Assembly: GCF_021531655.1 (NCBI RefSeq)
Contig: NZ_JADYUF010000009.1
Span: 1-64,000 of the forward strand
Length of the DNA stretch: 64,000 nt
Direction of reading: 5' to 3'
Origin: Leyella stercorea
Lineage (GTDB): Bacteria; Bacteroidota; Bacteroidia; Bacteroidales; Bacteroidaceae
Positions 45,335-54,906 of the stretch are shown one piece after another; position 1 is the stretch's first letter, and the number at the start of each line of letters is the position of its first letter. The translations under genes and the position numbers were made by a program. Under the pieces are notes generated by a model. That model was not told where the DNA came from. It made no database searches and was given only the letters and a program-made list of their open reading frames with translations.

Positions 45335-45409
45335 TCAAGGCATGATACGATCATTTCAAGGCACGATACGGTCATATCAAGGCTTGATACGACCGTTTCA
45401 AGGCACACG
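45335..45409. repeat. 21-bp tandem array with TCAAGGCNYGATACG core
   Basis: Three full 21-bp units (45335-45355, 45356-45376, 45377-45397) and a partial fourth share TCAAGGC, then GATACG. Each unit contains the imperfect palindrome formed by CGTATCA and TGATACG. It lies just after the trxA terminator. The period is a multiple of three and open frames cross it, but base composition and context do not support coding. Confidence 0.75.
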
Positions 45410-45727
45410 ACAAAACCTTATATCACTATCCAGACATTAGTATCACGGTTGAAAAGGGACATGGTAACGTATTGCATACGTGCTTGGCATCTATCAAGAA
45501 CACACGAAAAAGCCATGAGTGATATAGTGTAACCCTTTCTTTTCAAGTGCAATAATAAAATACAAGAAATAACGTTCTTCATAAAGAAAGGTTTTGTGCG
45601 ATAATAGTTCAAGGACTAAAAACTCTACCTTTGCATACTACAATAAATAACAACACGTTTAAGGTCGCAATTTGCGACCAGTCTAAAACGGATGTCATAA
45701 AATGTGGAAACAAAATAACGAGACAAT

Positions 45728-46003
45728 ATGTTTGAGATAATAGGAGAAATAATCGTCAGATTCTTGCAAGGAATAGGCGCAATGGTGTTTAGGATTTTAT
45801 GGTGGTTGTTCATAGAGGCCTTAGGCTCTGTATTCCGTTTCTTTTGGCTGAGGCTTTTTCTGCGCCGTCAAGTTTCTTTCGGTCAAGTATACTTTGAAAT
45901 GGGACGAAAGCAAGAATCATTTGTAAAAAACTATGGCTGGGGATTACTGATTATAACGATTGTTTTGGTAGCTATTGGACTTTGTCAAAAATATAAATTG
46001 TAG
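45728..46003 (+). CDS. Small two-helix membrane protein of unknown function
   Basis: The product is 91 aa. A long aromatic-rich hydrophobic region (about 10-47, including AMVFRILWWLFIEALGSVF) and a second helix at 70-86 (WGLLIITIVLVAIGL) flank a polar loop. No family is recognised. A TACCTTTG box lies about 95 bp upstream but no -33 element is evident. The real-gene call rests on the coherent hydropathy and on the ATG; confidence is moderate. Confidence 0.55.
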   Translation: MFEIIGEIIVRFLQGIGAMVFRILWWLFIEALGSVFRFFWLRLFLRRQVSFGQVYFEMGRKQESFVKNYGWGLLIITIVLVAIGLCQKYKL

Positions 46004-46063
46004 AAATCATAAAGAAACGAAGGAAAGGCGATGACGACTCTTGCTTGATTACATTCGGAGGGC

Positions 46064-46173
46064 AAAAGGACTCCTTTTACAATGCAAAAGGATTACATTT
46101 GGAGGGCAAAAGGACTCCTTTTACAATGCAAAAGGACTACATTTGGAGGGCAAAAGGACTACATTTGAAAAGG
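46064..46173. repeat. 22-bp tandem array III, five units plus a degenerate one
   Basis: Five 22-bp units beginning AAAAGGACTCCTTTT or AAAAGGACTACATTT alternate their 7-base linkers (ACAATGC and GGAGGGC). A degenerate sixth unit precedes at about 46046. The array is in the opposite orientation to array I. Sixteen bases later CCTCGCGAGG (46189-46198) and CCTCGCGAGA (46211-46220) repeat the palindrome that also follows array I, each beside GCTA and the first followed by AAACAA. It lies between two convergent genes. Confidence 0.9.
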
Positions 46174-46224
46174 AGAAAGATTTTGCTACCTCGCGAGGAA
46201 ACAATCGCTACCTCGCGAGAGAGC

Positions 46225-46256
46225 AAAAAAAAGCCCGAAACCAAACGGTTTCGGGC
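46225..46256 (-). terminator. Terminator of fba
   Basis: GCCCGAAACC (46233-46242) pairs with GGTTTCGGGC (46247-46256), loop 4 nt. On the minus strand the stem is followed by eight T. It lies 20 bp after the aldolase stop. Confidence 0.85.
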
Positions 46257-46275
46257 GCAAACTATATAGTTTGTA

Positions 46276-47286
46276 TTAGTCGAGCTGAGCGAGCTTGTTG
46301 TCAGAACCGAGCACGTCAATGATCTTGTGCTTGTACATCTGCTCCATGAGGTCGCGAGCAGGACCGCAGTACTTACGTGGGTCGAACTCACCTGGTTTGT
46401 CGTGGAATACCTTGCGAACAGCAGCGGTGAATGCGAGACGTGAGTCAGAGTCGATGTTGATCTTGCAAACTGCAGAAGCAGAAGCCTTGCGGAGCTGCTC
46501 CTCAGGAATACCAACAGCGTCAGGCAACTTGCCACCGTATTCGTTGATCATATCAACATACTCCTGAGGTACAGAAGAAGAACCGTGGAGAACGATTGGG
46601 AATCCAGGGAGCTTCTGCATGATCTCGTCGAGAACATCGAATGCCAATGGAGGAGGAACGAGCTTGCCAGTCTTCGGGTCGCGTGTGCACTGCTCCGGAG
46701 TGAACTTGTAAGCACCGTGTGAAGTACCGATAGAGATAGCCAATGAGTCAACACCAGTGCGGCTTGTGAAGTCGATAACCTCCTCAGGCTTTGTATAGTG
46801 GCATACGTCTGAAGAAACCTCATCCTCTACACCAGCCAATACACCGAGCTCACCCTCTACAGTTACGTCGAACTGATGAGCGTAGTCTACAACCTTCTTT
46901 GTAAGAGCGATGTTCTCCTCGTAAGGAAGAGCAGAACCGTCGATCATTACTGAAGAGAAGCCAAGGTCTACACAACTCTTGCAAAGCTCGAAGCTGTCAC
47001 CGTGGTCAAGGTGAAGAACAATCTCAGGATGCTTGCAGCCAAGCTCCTTAGCGTACTCTACAGCACCCTCAGCCATGTAGCGGAGAAGAGTCTCGTTAGC
47101 ATAGTTGCGTGCACCCTTAGATACCTGGAGGATAACCGGCGACTTCAGCTCTGAAGAAGCCTTGATGATAGCCTGAAGCTGCTCGAGGTTGTTGAAGTTG
47201 AATGCAGGGATTGCATAACCACCCTTGATGGCTCTTGCGAACATATCACGTGTGTTCACCAAGCCCAATTCTTTGTAGTTTACCAT
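46276..47286 (-). CDS. fba: Class II fructose-1,6-bisphosphate aldolase
   Basis: The product is 336 aa. It reversibly condenses the two triose phosphates to fructose 1,6-bisphosphate and is zinc-dependent. Zinc-binding residues lie in HLDHGDSFE, in the VEGELG stretch and in the SIGTSHGAYKF and LHGSSSVP segments. Codon bias is strong, as for an abundant glycolytic enzyme. It has a good promoter about 50 bp upstream and its own terminator, so it is monocistronic. It takes up the glyceraldehyde phosphate produced by Eda after TpiA action. Confidence 0.95.
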   Translation of the reverse strand: MVNYKELGLVNTRDMFARAIKGGYAIPAFNFNNLEQLQAIIKASSELKSPVILQVSKGARNYANETLLRYMAEGAVEYAKELGCKHPEIVLHLDHGDSFELCKSCVDLGFSSVMIDGSALPYEENIALTKKVVDYAHQFDVTVEGELGVLAGVEDEVSSDVCHYTKPEEVIDFTSRTGVDSLAISIGTSHGAYKFTPEQCTRDPKTGKLVPPPLAFDVLDEIMQKLPGFPIVLHGSSSVPQEYVDMINEYGGKLPDAVGIPEEQLRKASASAVCKINIDSDSRLAFTAAVRKVFHDKPGEFDPRKYCGPARDLMEQMYKHKIIDVLGSDNKLAQLD

Positions 47287-47332
47287 AATTGTTTATTTGT
47301 TTTAAAAAAAACGTGTAATCTTTTTACATCTG

Positions 47333-47363
47333 CAAAGTTAACATTTTAATTTGTCACGACAAA
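47333..47363 (-). promoter_or_regulatory. Promoter of fba
   Basis: On the minus strand TTTG (47360-47363) and TAACTTTG (47333-47340) are 19 bp apart, matching the Bacteroidetes consensus. The leader is about 40 nt. Confidence 0.7.
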
Positions 47364-47537
47364 GCATCGAAACGTTTTTTTATGTTTCCTTTACCTTACT
47401 GTTTCATTACATTCTGATTTTGTAATATTTACTTTACAAAAATATTAATATGCTAACCGTCCGTACGGCATACGCCTGGCTTTGTAAAGCCGGACAACAC
47501 AATATTAACAAGCAATGTGCGTTATGATTATATAATA

Positions 47538-48512
47538 ATGTATATGGCAATAAGTATGGATATCGTATGCTCTACCGACTGCTGCTACGTCATGCAGACC
47601 GGAATAATGCTAACCTCGCTGTTCGAGAACAACCGCGAGGCAGACATACGTGTGCATGTGCTGCACAACGGCATCGACAGCAACAGCATCATGCTGATTG
47701 AACGCATAGCATACGATTACGGACAGAAGATAAAGTTCTATCTTGTTGACGAGAGTCTTTTCAGCGCCTTTCCGATAGGCCGTGAAGGGCAGAACACTCA
47801 TGTCGGAACGTCGTATGCTACATACTATCGGCTATTACTAAGCGAGCTGTTGCCTGACGATATCAACCGTGTATTGTATCTCGACGGCGACATAATCGTC
47901 ACGGACAGCCTCAACGAACTGTGGGCTACCGACATGCACGACAAGGCTATAGCCGCCGTGCCCGACAGCTATAACAACAAGATTGAGCATTACAACCGGC
48001 TGCATTATCCGCAGCCGTTGGGCTACTTCAACGCCGGAGTGCTTCTCATCAACCTGGATTATTGGCGTGCCAACAATGTGGCTGATGCCTTCTGCCAATA
48101 CGCTTCAGCACGCCCCGACTCTCTATATTGCCACGATCAGGACATTCTGAACTACGTTTTCCGTGAGTCAAAGATTACTCTTCCGTTGAGATACAATATG
48201 CTCAACGAGTATTGGTTTGACATACGCCACTCAGTTGTGTCATGGGAGTTTGACAATCAGATGCTTTACGGTCAGCAGCATCCCGCCATCATACACTACA
48301 CGGGGCTGCCCAAGCCATGGTTCAGCAACTGCCGCCATCCGATGAAGCGTGAATTCGAACGCTATCGTGCCATGAGCCCGTGGCGCGACGTAAAGGAAAG
48401 GAAATGGCGGACGCTGAAATACTGTCTTGAACAAATGGCTGTACATACTGTTGTGGCACTCGGAATGCGCCCGCAAGAATACATTGACGAAAACAAATAC
48501 ATAAGACTATGA
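47538..48512 (+). CDS. Glycosyltransferase family 8 protein
   Basis: From the ATG at 47538 the product is 324 aa. GT8 features are clear: the opening MDIVCSTDCCYVMQTGIMLTS, the metal-binding DxD in YLDGDIIV, GYFNAGVLLINL, HDQDILN and the C-terminal IIHYTGLPKPW. Family members transfer glucose, galactose or related sugars to lipopolysaccharide and surface glycans. It opens a cluster of five genes and overlaps the next by 4 bp. A start at 47556 (MDIV) is also possible; the GTG at 47517 is less likely. Confidence 0.85.
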   Translation: MYMAISMDIVCSTDCCYVMQTGIMLTSLFENNREADIRVHVLHNGIDSNSIMLIERIAYDYGQKIKFYLVDESLFSAFPIGREGQNTHVGTSYATYYRLLLSELLPDDINRVLYLDGDIIVTDSLNELWATDMHDKAIAAVPDSYNNKIEHYNRLHYPQPLGYFNAGVLLINLDYWRANNVADAFCQYASARPDSLYCHDQDILNYVFRESKITLPLRYNMLNEYWFDIRHSVVSWEFDNQMLYGQQHPAIIHYTGLPKPWFSNCRHPMKREFERYRAMSPWRDVKERKWRTLKYCLEQMAVHTVVALGMRPQEYIDENKYIRL

Positions 48513-49618
48513 AGATACTGTTGGTTGGCGAGTCGAGCATGTTGCACAACACGCTCAAGAAAGGACTCACAGAACGTGGCCATAAAGTCACGCTGATGTC
48601 CGACGGCAACGACTGGCACGACTCACCGCGCGATATTGACCTGCGCCGCAATATGCGTTGGGGCAAGCTGAGCGGTCTGCGAGTGCTGTGGAACATATTC
48701 TCCAATCTTCCGAAAGTGTGCGGCAACGACATTGTACAGCTTCATAACTACACTTTCGTGCCATTGATGGGCGGATGGAACCGGATAATGTTCTGGTTCT
48801 TGAAACTCACCAACAGACGCATAGTAAAGGGCTGTTTCGCCGACGACCCGTTTCTGTTCGAGCGACAAGCGGCAGGAGTTCCAGCCTATTCCGATACCTA
48901 TTGGAACAATAAGCCACAGAATATGGAAGCCAACCGACAACGCATATTCGAGCACACACGTCCGCAATTCATACGTTGCTGGCACGATGTGGCATACAAT
49001 TCGGACGCTCTTGTGGCTTGCCTGTACGAGTATTGGCTCTGTTACAATACACCACGGTTTGCCAAACGGCTGCATTACATTCCGCTACCGATGGAGATTC
49101 CACATGAGTCAAGCGCAAGAATCAAGGGAATGGGGCGCACTATAAAAGTGCTTGTAGGCATACAGCCCAAGCGCGACTACCTGAAAGGTGCCAAGCGCAT
49201 AGCCTCTTTCGTAGAGTCTGTAGCCCTACGCCACCCAGGCAAAATAGAGATTAAGTATGTCGAGGGCGTGCCTTATGATGAATATATGCACATGCTCGAC
49301 GAGGCAGACGTGCTTGTCGACCAGCTATACAGCTACACTCCCTCAATGAACTCGCTCGCAGCAATGGCTCGCGGCACAGTTGTCATAGGTGGAGGCGAAG
49401 AAGCTTACTACAACTTTATAGGCGAATCCCAACTGCGCCCGATAATAAATGTACGCCCCGACATTAGCGACAGCGAGAACGAAGCAGCCATTGAGTGTGC
49501 CTTCTTCACCAAAGGAAAGCTTCAACAAATGTCGCGCCAAAGCATTGAATTCGTTCAGAAATATCACGACTACCGCCGTGTGGCAGAGCAGTACGAAAGA
49601 CTGTACCGCTCGTTATAA
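48509..49618 (+). CDS. Glycosyltransferase, GT4/GT1-like (GT-B fold)
   Basis: The product is 369 aa. The N-terminal half begins MKILLVGESSMLHNTLKKGL with a Rossmann start. The C-terminal half has the donor-site helix region EYMHMLDEADVLVDQLYSYTPSMNSLAAMA, with a glycine-rich turn (GTVVIGGGEE) and the terminal QYERLYRSL, as in GT-B enzymes. It uses a nucleotide sugar for surface glycan assembly. The ATG overlaps the GT8 stop (ATGA), so translation is coupled. Confidence 0.75.
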   Translation: MKILLVGESSMLHNTLKKGLTERGHKVTLMSDGNDWHDSPRDIDLRRNMRWGKLSGLRVLWNIFSNLPKVCGNDIVQLHNYTFVPLMGGWNRIMFWFLKLTNRRIVKGCFADDPFLFERQAAGVPAYSDTYWNNKPQNMEANRQRIFEHTRPQFIRCWHDVAYNSDALVACLYEYWLCYNTPRFAKRLHYIPLPMEIPHESSARIKGMGRTIKVLVGIQPKRDYLKGAKRIASFVESVALRHPGKIEIKYVEGVPYDEYMHMLDEADVLVDQLYSYTPSMNSLAAMARGTVVIGGGEEAYYNFIGESQLRPIINVRPDISDSENEAAIECAFFTKGKLQQMSRQSIEFVQKYHDYRRVAEQYERLYRSL

Positions 49619-49637
49619 CATCTACTGTCATTTACGT

Positions 49638-50876
49638 ATGAAAGACAAAGTGCTGAATATAATAAAGAGTATTAAGTTCTTCAATTGCTGGTCTCTTTTT
49701 TATGCCGTAATATTGTTTATTGCAGCAATATATAATTATGTGTACAATTTTCAGTATTACAGCTTTGCTGATGTCTTCATCAACTATCAAGGTGGTTTTG
49801 TACGCCGTGGTTTAATGGGCGAAATGCTGTATCGGCTACACGGATTGGGTTTCGATCCGCTGCATACAGCATTGTTGTTGTGCCTTGTCGCCTATTTGAC
49901 AATAGTAATATTTATGGTGAATGGATTCAAACGCAGGGGCTATTCATTAGGATTGTTATGTGTGTCGTTCTTGATTGGCGGAGTTGGAATATTCGGATTA
50001 AGCTTTTTCCGTCGTGATTTCATCGAACTGTGTATTCTGCTTATAATTGTAAAGTCGTGGACAAAAATGAATTTTCGGCTATGGTTGGTGCTTGCCAATA
50101 CTCTTACAGTCATCGCTATATTGCTGCATGAACCTTATGCATTCTACGGTCTGCCGATAGTTGCGCTATTGACATTCTTGAAAACTAACAAAATAACCAG
50201 GTCATTGCTTTGTTGGCTCCCTTCGTTTGCAGCCTTCCTGCTATGTCTGAAATATTCGGGCAATACCGAAGTGTATGCAGCCATAATGCAAAGCATAAAA
50301 CCTTATGCCGACTATCACAACGTCATAGAGTTTTTCACCTTTGACAGTTTGAGCGTAATGCGCATGCATCTGCATTACAACTTCTTTGCAATACTCAACC
50401 ATTTGCCTACGATTATCGGCAGCATCGGCAGTATATTGGTTACGCTTTATTATGGAGCCAACGCTACATCGCAATATGCACGTTCATACGTTTCACCACA
50501 AGAACGTACCAACTATTTTGCACTACTGTCATTCTTGATGCTATGTCAAATACCAATGTTTACGGTTCTTTCGACTGATTTCACTCGTACTTGCATATAT
50601 GCTTCCATATCTGCATATATAGTTTTCTTTAGTCTGGATGCCGAATCGTGTACGAGGCTGCTGCCGAGGTGGTATCGTAATTTGGCAGAAAGCTTGTTGA
50701 CAACAATGAACCGCATAGTTCCACCAACCCGTTTAAAGATATTCGCCATAGCCCTTTTTATCGGAACAGTTCAGCACAATGGTCAAGGCACACTTGGACT
50801 ATTCCGAGATTCTGAATTCGGCAATACGTATATGGTGTTGTATAAGATGGCGCATTTGTTTATTGCAGGCTGCTAA
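49638..50876 (+). CDS. Multi-pass membrane protein, possible glycan polymerase
   Basis: From the ATG at 49638 the product is 412 aa with about ten hydrophobic helices. A conserved-looking early loop has NYQGGFVRRGLMGEML. Later loops include SFFRRDFIELC and HEPYAFYG. The arginines and the HEP motif in loops, together with the location inside a glycosyltransferase cluster, suggest a Wzy-like polymerase or a lipid-linked sugar transferase. The family is not firmly recognised. It follows the GT-B gene by 19 bp and ends 4 bp before the stop of the convergent GT32 gene. Confidence 0.55.
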   Translation: MKDKVLNIIKSIKFFNCWSLFYAVILFIAAIYNYVYNFQYYSFADVFINYQGGFVRRGLMGEMLYRLHGLGFDPLHTALLLCLVAYLTIVIFMVNGFKRRGYSLGLLCVSFLIGGVGIFGLSFFRRDFIELCILLIIVKSWTKMNFRLWLVLANTLTVIAILLHEPYAFYGLPIVALLTFLKTNKITRSLLCWLPSFAAFLLCLKYSGNTEVYAAIMQSIKPYADYHNVIEFFTFDSLSVMRMHLHYNFFAILNHLPTIIGSIGSILVTLYYGANATSQYARSYVSPQERTNYFALLSFLMLCQIPMFTVLSTDFTRTCIYASISAYIVFFSLDAESCTRLLPRWYRNLAESLLTTMNRIVPPTRLKIFAIALFIGTVQHNGQGTLGLFRDSEFGNTYMVLYKMAHLFIAGC

Positions 50877-50880
50877 TGAG

Positions 50881-51645
50881 TCACTTGCCAAAGCAATCCT
50901 TAAGCATTTTCAATGGACTTTGGTTCTTAAGTCCCAGCGAATTGTATACAGTTCGTTTCATCCTACTATACCATGGAAGCCATGTTCCTGCAAAATGGTG
51001 TATAGAATATGTGTCGTCTGTGACGCATGTCGTAGCGTCATCATACGAACGCGGACTGAAAAAGTTGTCTGTAAGTATTGGTAAGACATAACTGTCGTTA
51101 CGCTCAGCGTACTGTCTTTCTGTATTCTTAGCATCGGCTATCGAACTGCAATCAACCAATTTATAGCCTTTATGTCGTAATATGTCCTCTACAATATTTG
51201 GCAATGGCTTTACCGAGCAAGTCCCATCGTGAAGTATAAATTCACGATTCTGATAATAGTCAAGACACTCCTTTACCCACTTGCTTCCTTTCTCAGCCCC
51301 AAATGTAGCCACTTCCAGTCCGTCGCACCCCTTCTGCCAACACAGCATTGTTTTGAGACCGAGCAAAGAATCAAACGGACGCAAGACCTCAACATCCATA
51401 TCAAGATAAATGCCGCCATAATTATACAGGGCATAAAGACGTATGTAATCAGCAGCAAATGCATACTTACGGCTGTCGAACGCCTGCGAAACCCATACCG
51501 AACGGCCCTTGGCAAAACGGCCAAAGTTCCACAGCATGAACTCGTAATCAGGAAGTTGTTTCTTCCATGAGTCCATACACTTCTTTAGTTTGGCAGGTAT
51601 GGGGTCATTGCTCAGCCAGCAATAATGTATTATCTTAGGTATCAT
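50881..51645 (-). CDS. Glycosyltransferase family 32 (capsular polysaccharide type)
   Basis: The product is 254 aa. It opens MIPKIIHYCWLSNDPIPAKL and has YAFAADYIRLYALYNYGGIYLDMDVEVLRPFD, here in abbreviated form: the DxD is in YLDMDVE. The later HHFAGTW is also typical of the DXD sugar-binding GT32 family. It transfers a hexose to a surface glycan. It is the only gene of the cluster on the minus strand, with both neighbours pointing toward or away from it. Confidence 0.85.
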   Translation of the reverse strand: MIPKIIHYCWLSNDPIPAKLKKCMDSWKKQLPDYEFMLWNFGRFAKGRSVWVSQAFDSRKYAFAADYIRLYALYNYGGIYLDMDVEVLRPFDSLLGLKTMLCWQKGCDGLEVATFGAEKGSKWVKECLDYYQNREFILHDGTCSVKPLPNIVEDILRHKGYKLVDCSSIADAKNTERQYAERNDSYVLPILTDNFFSPRSYDDATTCVTDDTYSIHHFAGTWLPWYSRMKRTVYNSLGLKNQSPLKMLKDCFGK

Positions 51646-51717
51646 ATAATTATTTTCTTTACATTTGCAATATATCTTCCATTTATGGCGTTATTTAATA
51701 TATGTACAACCAATAAA

Positions 51718-52623
51718 ATGAAGATGATAGACAAGCTCACAATTCTTATCCCGGTATACAACGACGATGCTTCATCACTGGTGCAAGCACTTGTCGCAGA
51801 AGCCCGGAATGTCAAAGGTCTTGATTATGAAATCATTGTCTTTGACGATGGTAGCACCGATGCTCGTTGCATTGATGCCAATCATAGGCTTGCCTTACTG
51901 CCTGGTTGTAATTATGTTTCAGCTCCGCATCACCCTTGCCGTGCATCCATGCGCAATGCAATGCTACGTCAAGGCAGATACGAGTGGTGTCTTATGATTG
52001 ACGCTCGATTGCGCCCTGCCAACTCTGATTTCATCAGTCGATATGTCCATGCTGGCGCAGATGGCTGCGGTGCGGTATGCGGTGGCGTTGTAGTGGATGG
52101 TGGCGACAATACCAAGAAACTTTACCGTGAAAACCTGCGCTTTCGTTATGAGAAACACGCAGAAAGCCTTCACTCTGTAGCAATTCGCCAACAGCACCCC
52201 TATCAGTCGTTCCGCACAACTAATATCCTGCTCCGTCGCTCCGTATTGCAGCACACGCCTTACGACGAACGCATCATCGGCTATGGCTATGAAGACGTTA
52301 TGCTTGGCAGAGACCTTGAGCACGCCGGCATCAAAGTATTGCACATTGACAATCCAGTAGCCTATACTTCGTTTGAAGACAATGACCGCTATTTGGCAAA
52401 ACTTGACGAGGCATTGCACACACTTCATTGCCTTAACAGTGAATTATACGGCTATTCGCCTCTACTCAGAACGATAGAAAGCCTCAAGAGGCTACATCTG
52501 CTTAGTCTGGTCAAATGGTTTCATCTTATTTTCGGGAATTTTGAACATCGAATCCTAACCGGAAGATATCCCAAATTGTTTCTACTCCAACTATATAAGT
52601 TAGGAGCATACGCTACATTATAA
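51718..52623 (+). CDS. Glycosyltransferase family 2 protein
   Basis: I choose the ATG at 51718 (301 aa), because the longer frame would add an unrelated hydrophobic leader that overlaps the divergent GT32 start. The GT2 fold is seen in LTILIPVYNDDASSL, IIVFDDGSTD and the metal-site region CLMIDARLRPA. Later, GYGYEDVMLGRDLEHAG is typical of galactosyltransferase-like GT2 enzymes. It adds a sugar to the glycan made by this cluster and is transcribed divergently from the GT32 gene. Confidence 0.85.
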   Translation: MKMIDKLTILIPVYNDDASSLVQALVAEARNVKGLDYEIIVFDDGSTDARCIDANHRLALLPGCNYVSAPHHPCRASMRNAMLRQGRYEWCLMIDARLRPANSDFISRYVHAGADGCGAVCGGVVVDGGDNTKKLYRENLRFRYEKHAESLHSVAIRQQHPYQSFRTTNILLRRSVLQHTPYDERIIGYGYEDVMLGRDLEHAGIKVLHIDNPVAYTSFEDNDRYLAKLDEALHTLHCLNSELYGYSPLLRTIESLKRLHLLSLVKWFHLIFGNFEHRILTGRYPKLFLLQLYKLGAYATL

Positions 52624-52689
52624 ACAATAATCATGATTTTAACGTAGCAGAATTGCATCTGTCAGCACACGATTATCGGTTCACAACAA

Positions 52690-54768
52690 TCAGTTCACAA
52701 CAGCAATTCTACAAACAACACCTTTATCGCCAGTTTCAGTAGCTGCTTGAACCATATATACTCCACTTGCCACACGCTTCCCCTTAAGGTCGCGACCATC
52801 CCATTGGTACGAACCGCCAGTACTTCGTCCCTGATTTACAAGTGCACCATTGCTTGTCACAATCTTCACATCGGCATTGAAACTCAATCCTACAATGGTA
52901 ATTTTGCCCGTATATTCAGGTGTCACGGGATTTGGGTAGGCATATACATTGTCCTTTGTCATTTCCTCAGATGGCTGTGTTGCGTCACTTGCATACGAGC
53001 ACAACCCTCTTTCTGTAGCAAAATATACCATGTTTGAATTATCATCCACACATATATCATACACTGTATTTGACAGTAAAGGTGAATTTTCTGTCGTGAA
53101 ATGCTGAATGAGTGTATTGCAATCATTACTTATCAGAAACACGCCATTATTTGTTCCCATCCATTTACGGTTTGCCCCATCCACAGATATACACCTCGTT
53201 TTGACGTCAGAAAGTAGATAGTCGGCAAGGTTTGTACCATCATTGCGTGGCACCTTATGCTGAACGAATAAGTCATTTCCTGCAAGTGCATCTGCAGATG
53301 AAATATAAAAAGGACCATTGATTGAAGCAATCCACACATTACCCTCCATATCCTCAGCCAATGAATACACCCCTATCGGTGTGATTACGGCATCGTCTTC
53401 ATTCGTAAAGTCAGGACCAAAACTAACGAGTTTATCATTGACACAATCGTATGCATACAAGCGGTTTTCCATATAATAATTATTGGCAAACCACATAATG
53501 TTTTTATTGTAGCGGCTCTGCAGCAAACTCACAAGATTGTATTTTGCAGGAGTGCTCATTTCCAGATGTGGATAATTCACCCAATTACCACTCCCATGTT
53601 CTATCTTCCATATCGGATTGTCTACCATACTGTTCAAAACCCATAAATCACCATTGTCGGTGTATTTAAGGGTTGAAACTATAGTATAGTTATCCGAATT
53701 CACCCCTGATTCCAGAACACTGTTCTGACGTCCGTAATGCTTTATGAATTTCCCGTCCTGGAATTCGTATACACCACCTTTAGCTCCCACCATCACATGT
53801 CCTTCCTTCTTCGGATCGAAGTCCATACAAAGCAAATCGATGTAGTCATGACCTATCATTTGAGATGTGGGCTGCTCAAACTCGCTCCAATTCTGACCAT
53901 TCCATACATGAACTTCACCCGGATAGCCTGCATTGTTCTCTTGTGCCCAGAATCCCCCTACACTATACAGCTTCCCCCCGTGCATATACAGACGATAGAA
54001 ATGGTTGGAGGCGGGACCTTCGGGCAGCACTCCCTCGGTCTTGTATGTACGTGTGCCGTCTGTGGCGAGGGTGTAGCAAGCCAGTCGTCCGGCATCGTTG
54101 CGTGTCCACCAGAGTCCGGTGGAGGCATCGCGCACGTTAAGACGGTCATCTGTGAGAGCTGCATATCCGCCCACACGCTGCCATCGGTTCTTGTCGAGGA
54201 GGTTGTCGGTGAGCAGTCCGCGCCACGTTCCTTGCGTCTTCGACACTGCATACAGATAGCCGTCCTTGACGTACGAGTGGTCAACGGCGAAGCCCAACTG
54301 GTATGTATCGGCAATGACACCCTTCTTGGCGTCGAGCTTCATCACCCCCACCCCAATCGACATGTAGGCAAATTGACGGTCGATATAGATATGGCTGACG
54401 GTTTTGTCATTCACGGTTTCGGACAGATAGAGTCCTGGCACGTTGGTTATGTCGCCCGATGCAGACACAAGGTCGATGTTGCCGTCGCCGTATGCCACCA
54501 CAAGACGCTTTGCCTGCTGCGACCATGCTATATGGCTTATGTCAATTCCGGCAAGTCCGGTGGTCTTGTTGAATACGGTAGTCTCGGCAGTTGTGTTGTT
54601 GTATGCGAACAGACTGCCCGAAGCGAGTGCGAAGCACACGTCGCCGGCAGGCGAAATCTCAGTCAGGTTGGCGTAGCTGGGATACACCTGCCATGTGCCA
54701 ACAGCCAAGCCGAAGGCATAAAACACGGTAGATATATATATAAATAATGTAAGAATGTATTTGCGCAT
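52690..54768 (-). CDS. porZ: PorZ-like type IX secretion protein with beta-propellers and a type A C-terminal domain
   Basis: The product is 692 aa with a signal peptide (YILTLFIYISTVFYAFG). Residues 25-600 form two-component-regulator-type propeller blades (DISHIAWSQQAKRLVVAYGDG, NVWIASINGPFYI, NRKWMGTNNGVFLIS). The last 85 residues are a type IX secretion C-terminal domain: YAYPNPVTPEYTG, NGALVNQG, YQWDGRDLKGKRVASGVYMV. This architecture is that of PorZ, a cell-surface component that helps attach type IX cargo to A-type lipopolysaccharide. It neighbours a glycosyltransferase cluster, consistent with a lipopolysaccharide link. The gene symbol is by architecture; identity to P. gingivalis PorZ was not measured. 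Confidence 0.75.
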   Translation of the reverse strand: MRKYILTLFIYISTVFYAFGLAVGTWQVYPSYANLTEISPAGDVCFALASGSLFAYNNTTAETTVFNKTTGLAGIDISHIAWSQQAKRLVVAYGDGNIDLVSASGDITNVPGLYLSETVNDKTVSHIYIDRQFAYMSIGVGVMKLDAKKGVIADTYQLGFAVDHSYVKDGYLYAVSKTQGTWRGLLTDNLLDKNRWQRVGGYAALTDDRLNVRDASTGLWWTRNDAGRLACYTLATDGTRTYKTEGVLPEGPASNHFYRLYMHGGKLYSVGGFWAQENNAGYPGEVHVWNGQNWSEFEQPTSQMIGHDYIDLLCMDFDPKKEGHVMVGAKGGVYEFQDGKFIKHYGRQNSVLESGVNSDNYTIVSTLKYTDNGDLWVLNSMVDNPIWKIEHGSGNWVNYPHLEMSTPAKYNLVSLLQSRYNKNIMWFANNYYMENRLYAYDCVNDKLVSFGPDFTNEDDAVITPIGVYSLAEDMEGNVWIASINGPFYISSADALAGNDLFVQHKVPRNDGTNLADYLLSDVKTRCISVDGANRKWMGTNNGVFLISNDCNTLIQHFTTENSPLLSNTVYDICVDDNSNMVYFATERGLCSYASDATQPSEEMTKDNVYAYPNPVTPEYTGKITIVGLSFNADVKIVTSNGALVNQGRSTGGSYQWDGRDLKGKRVASGVYMVQAATETGDKGVVCRIAVVN

Positions 54769-54906
54769 TGTCGGTTGTTTTATATATACTATTAACTCTT
54801 AAAAGGCTTATTTATTGCCTTAAAGGACTACCTTTATATCTATTGTTTCGGAAAAAATTCCTAACTTTGCATCATAAATGACTAAAAACACAATAAATAA
54901 ACCATA

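Larger units (their letters stand above)
45205..45727. other. Intergenic region after trxA
   Basis: Contains the trxA terminator, the 21-bp array at 45335-45409 and a TACCTTTG -7-like box at 45626-45633 without a good -33. Between 45410 and 45620 I see no gene and no strong structure. Confidence 0.55.

Noticed and set aside
45335..45532. Short open frames across the 21-bp array as a repeat peptide
   Set aside because: Frames are open on both strands only because the period is a multiple of three; no promoter, start context or conserved product.
46041..46322. Small genes within array III
   Set aside because: Frames consist of the 22-bp repeat read in shifting phases and run into the fba terminator.
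53737..54747. 336-codon open frame opposite porZ
   Set aside because: Fully contained in and antisense to a recognisable propeller/CTD protein; no start context and no family match.
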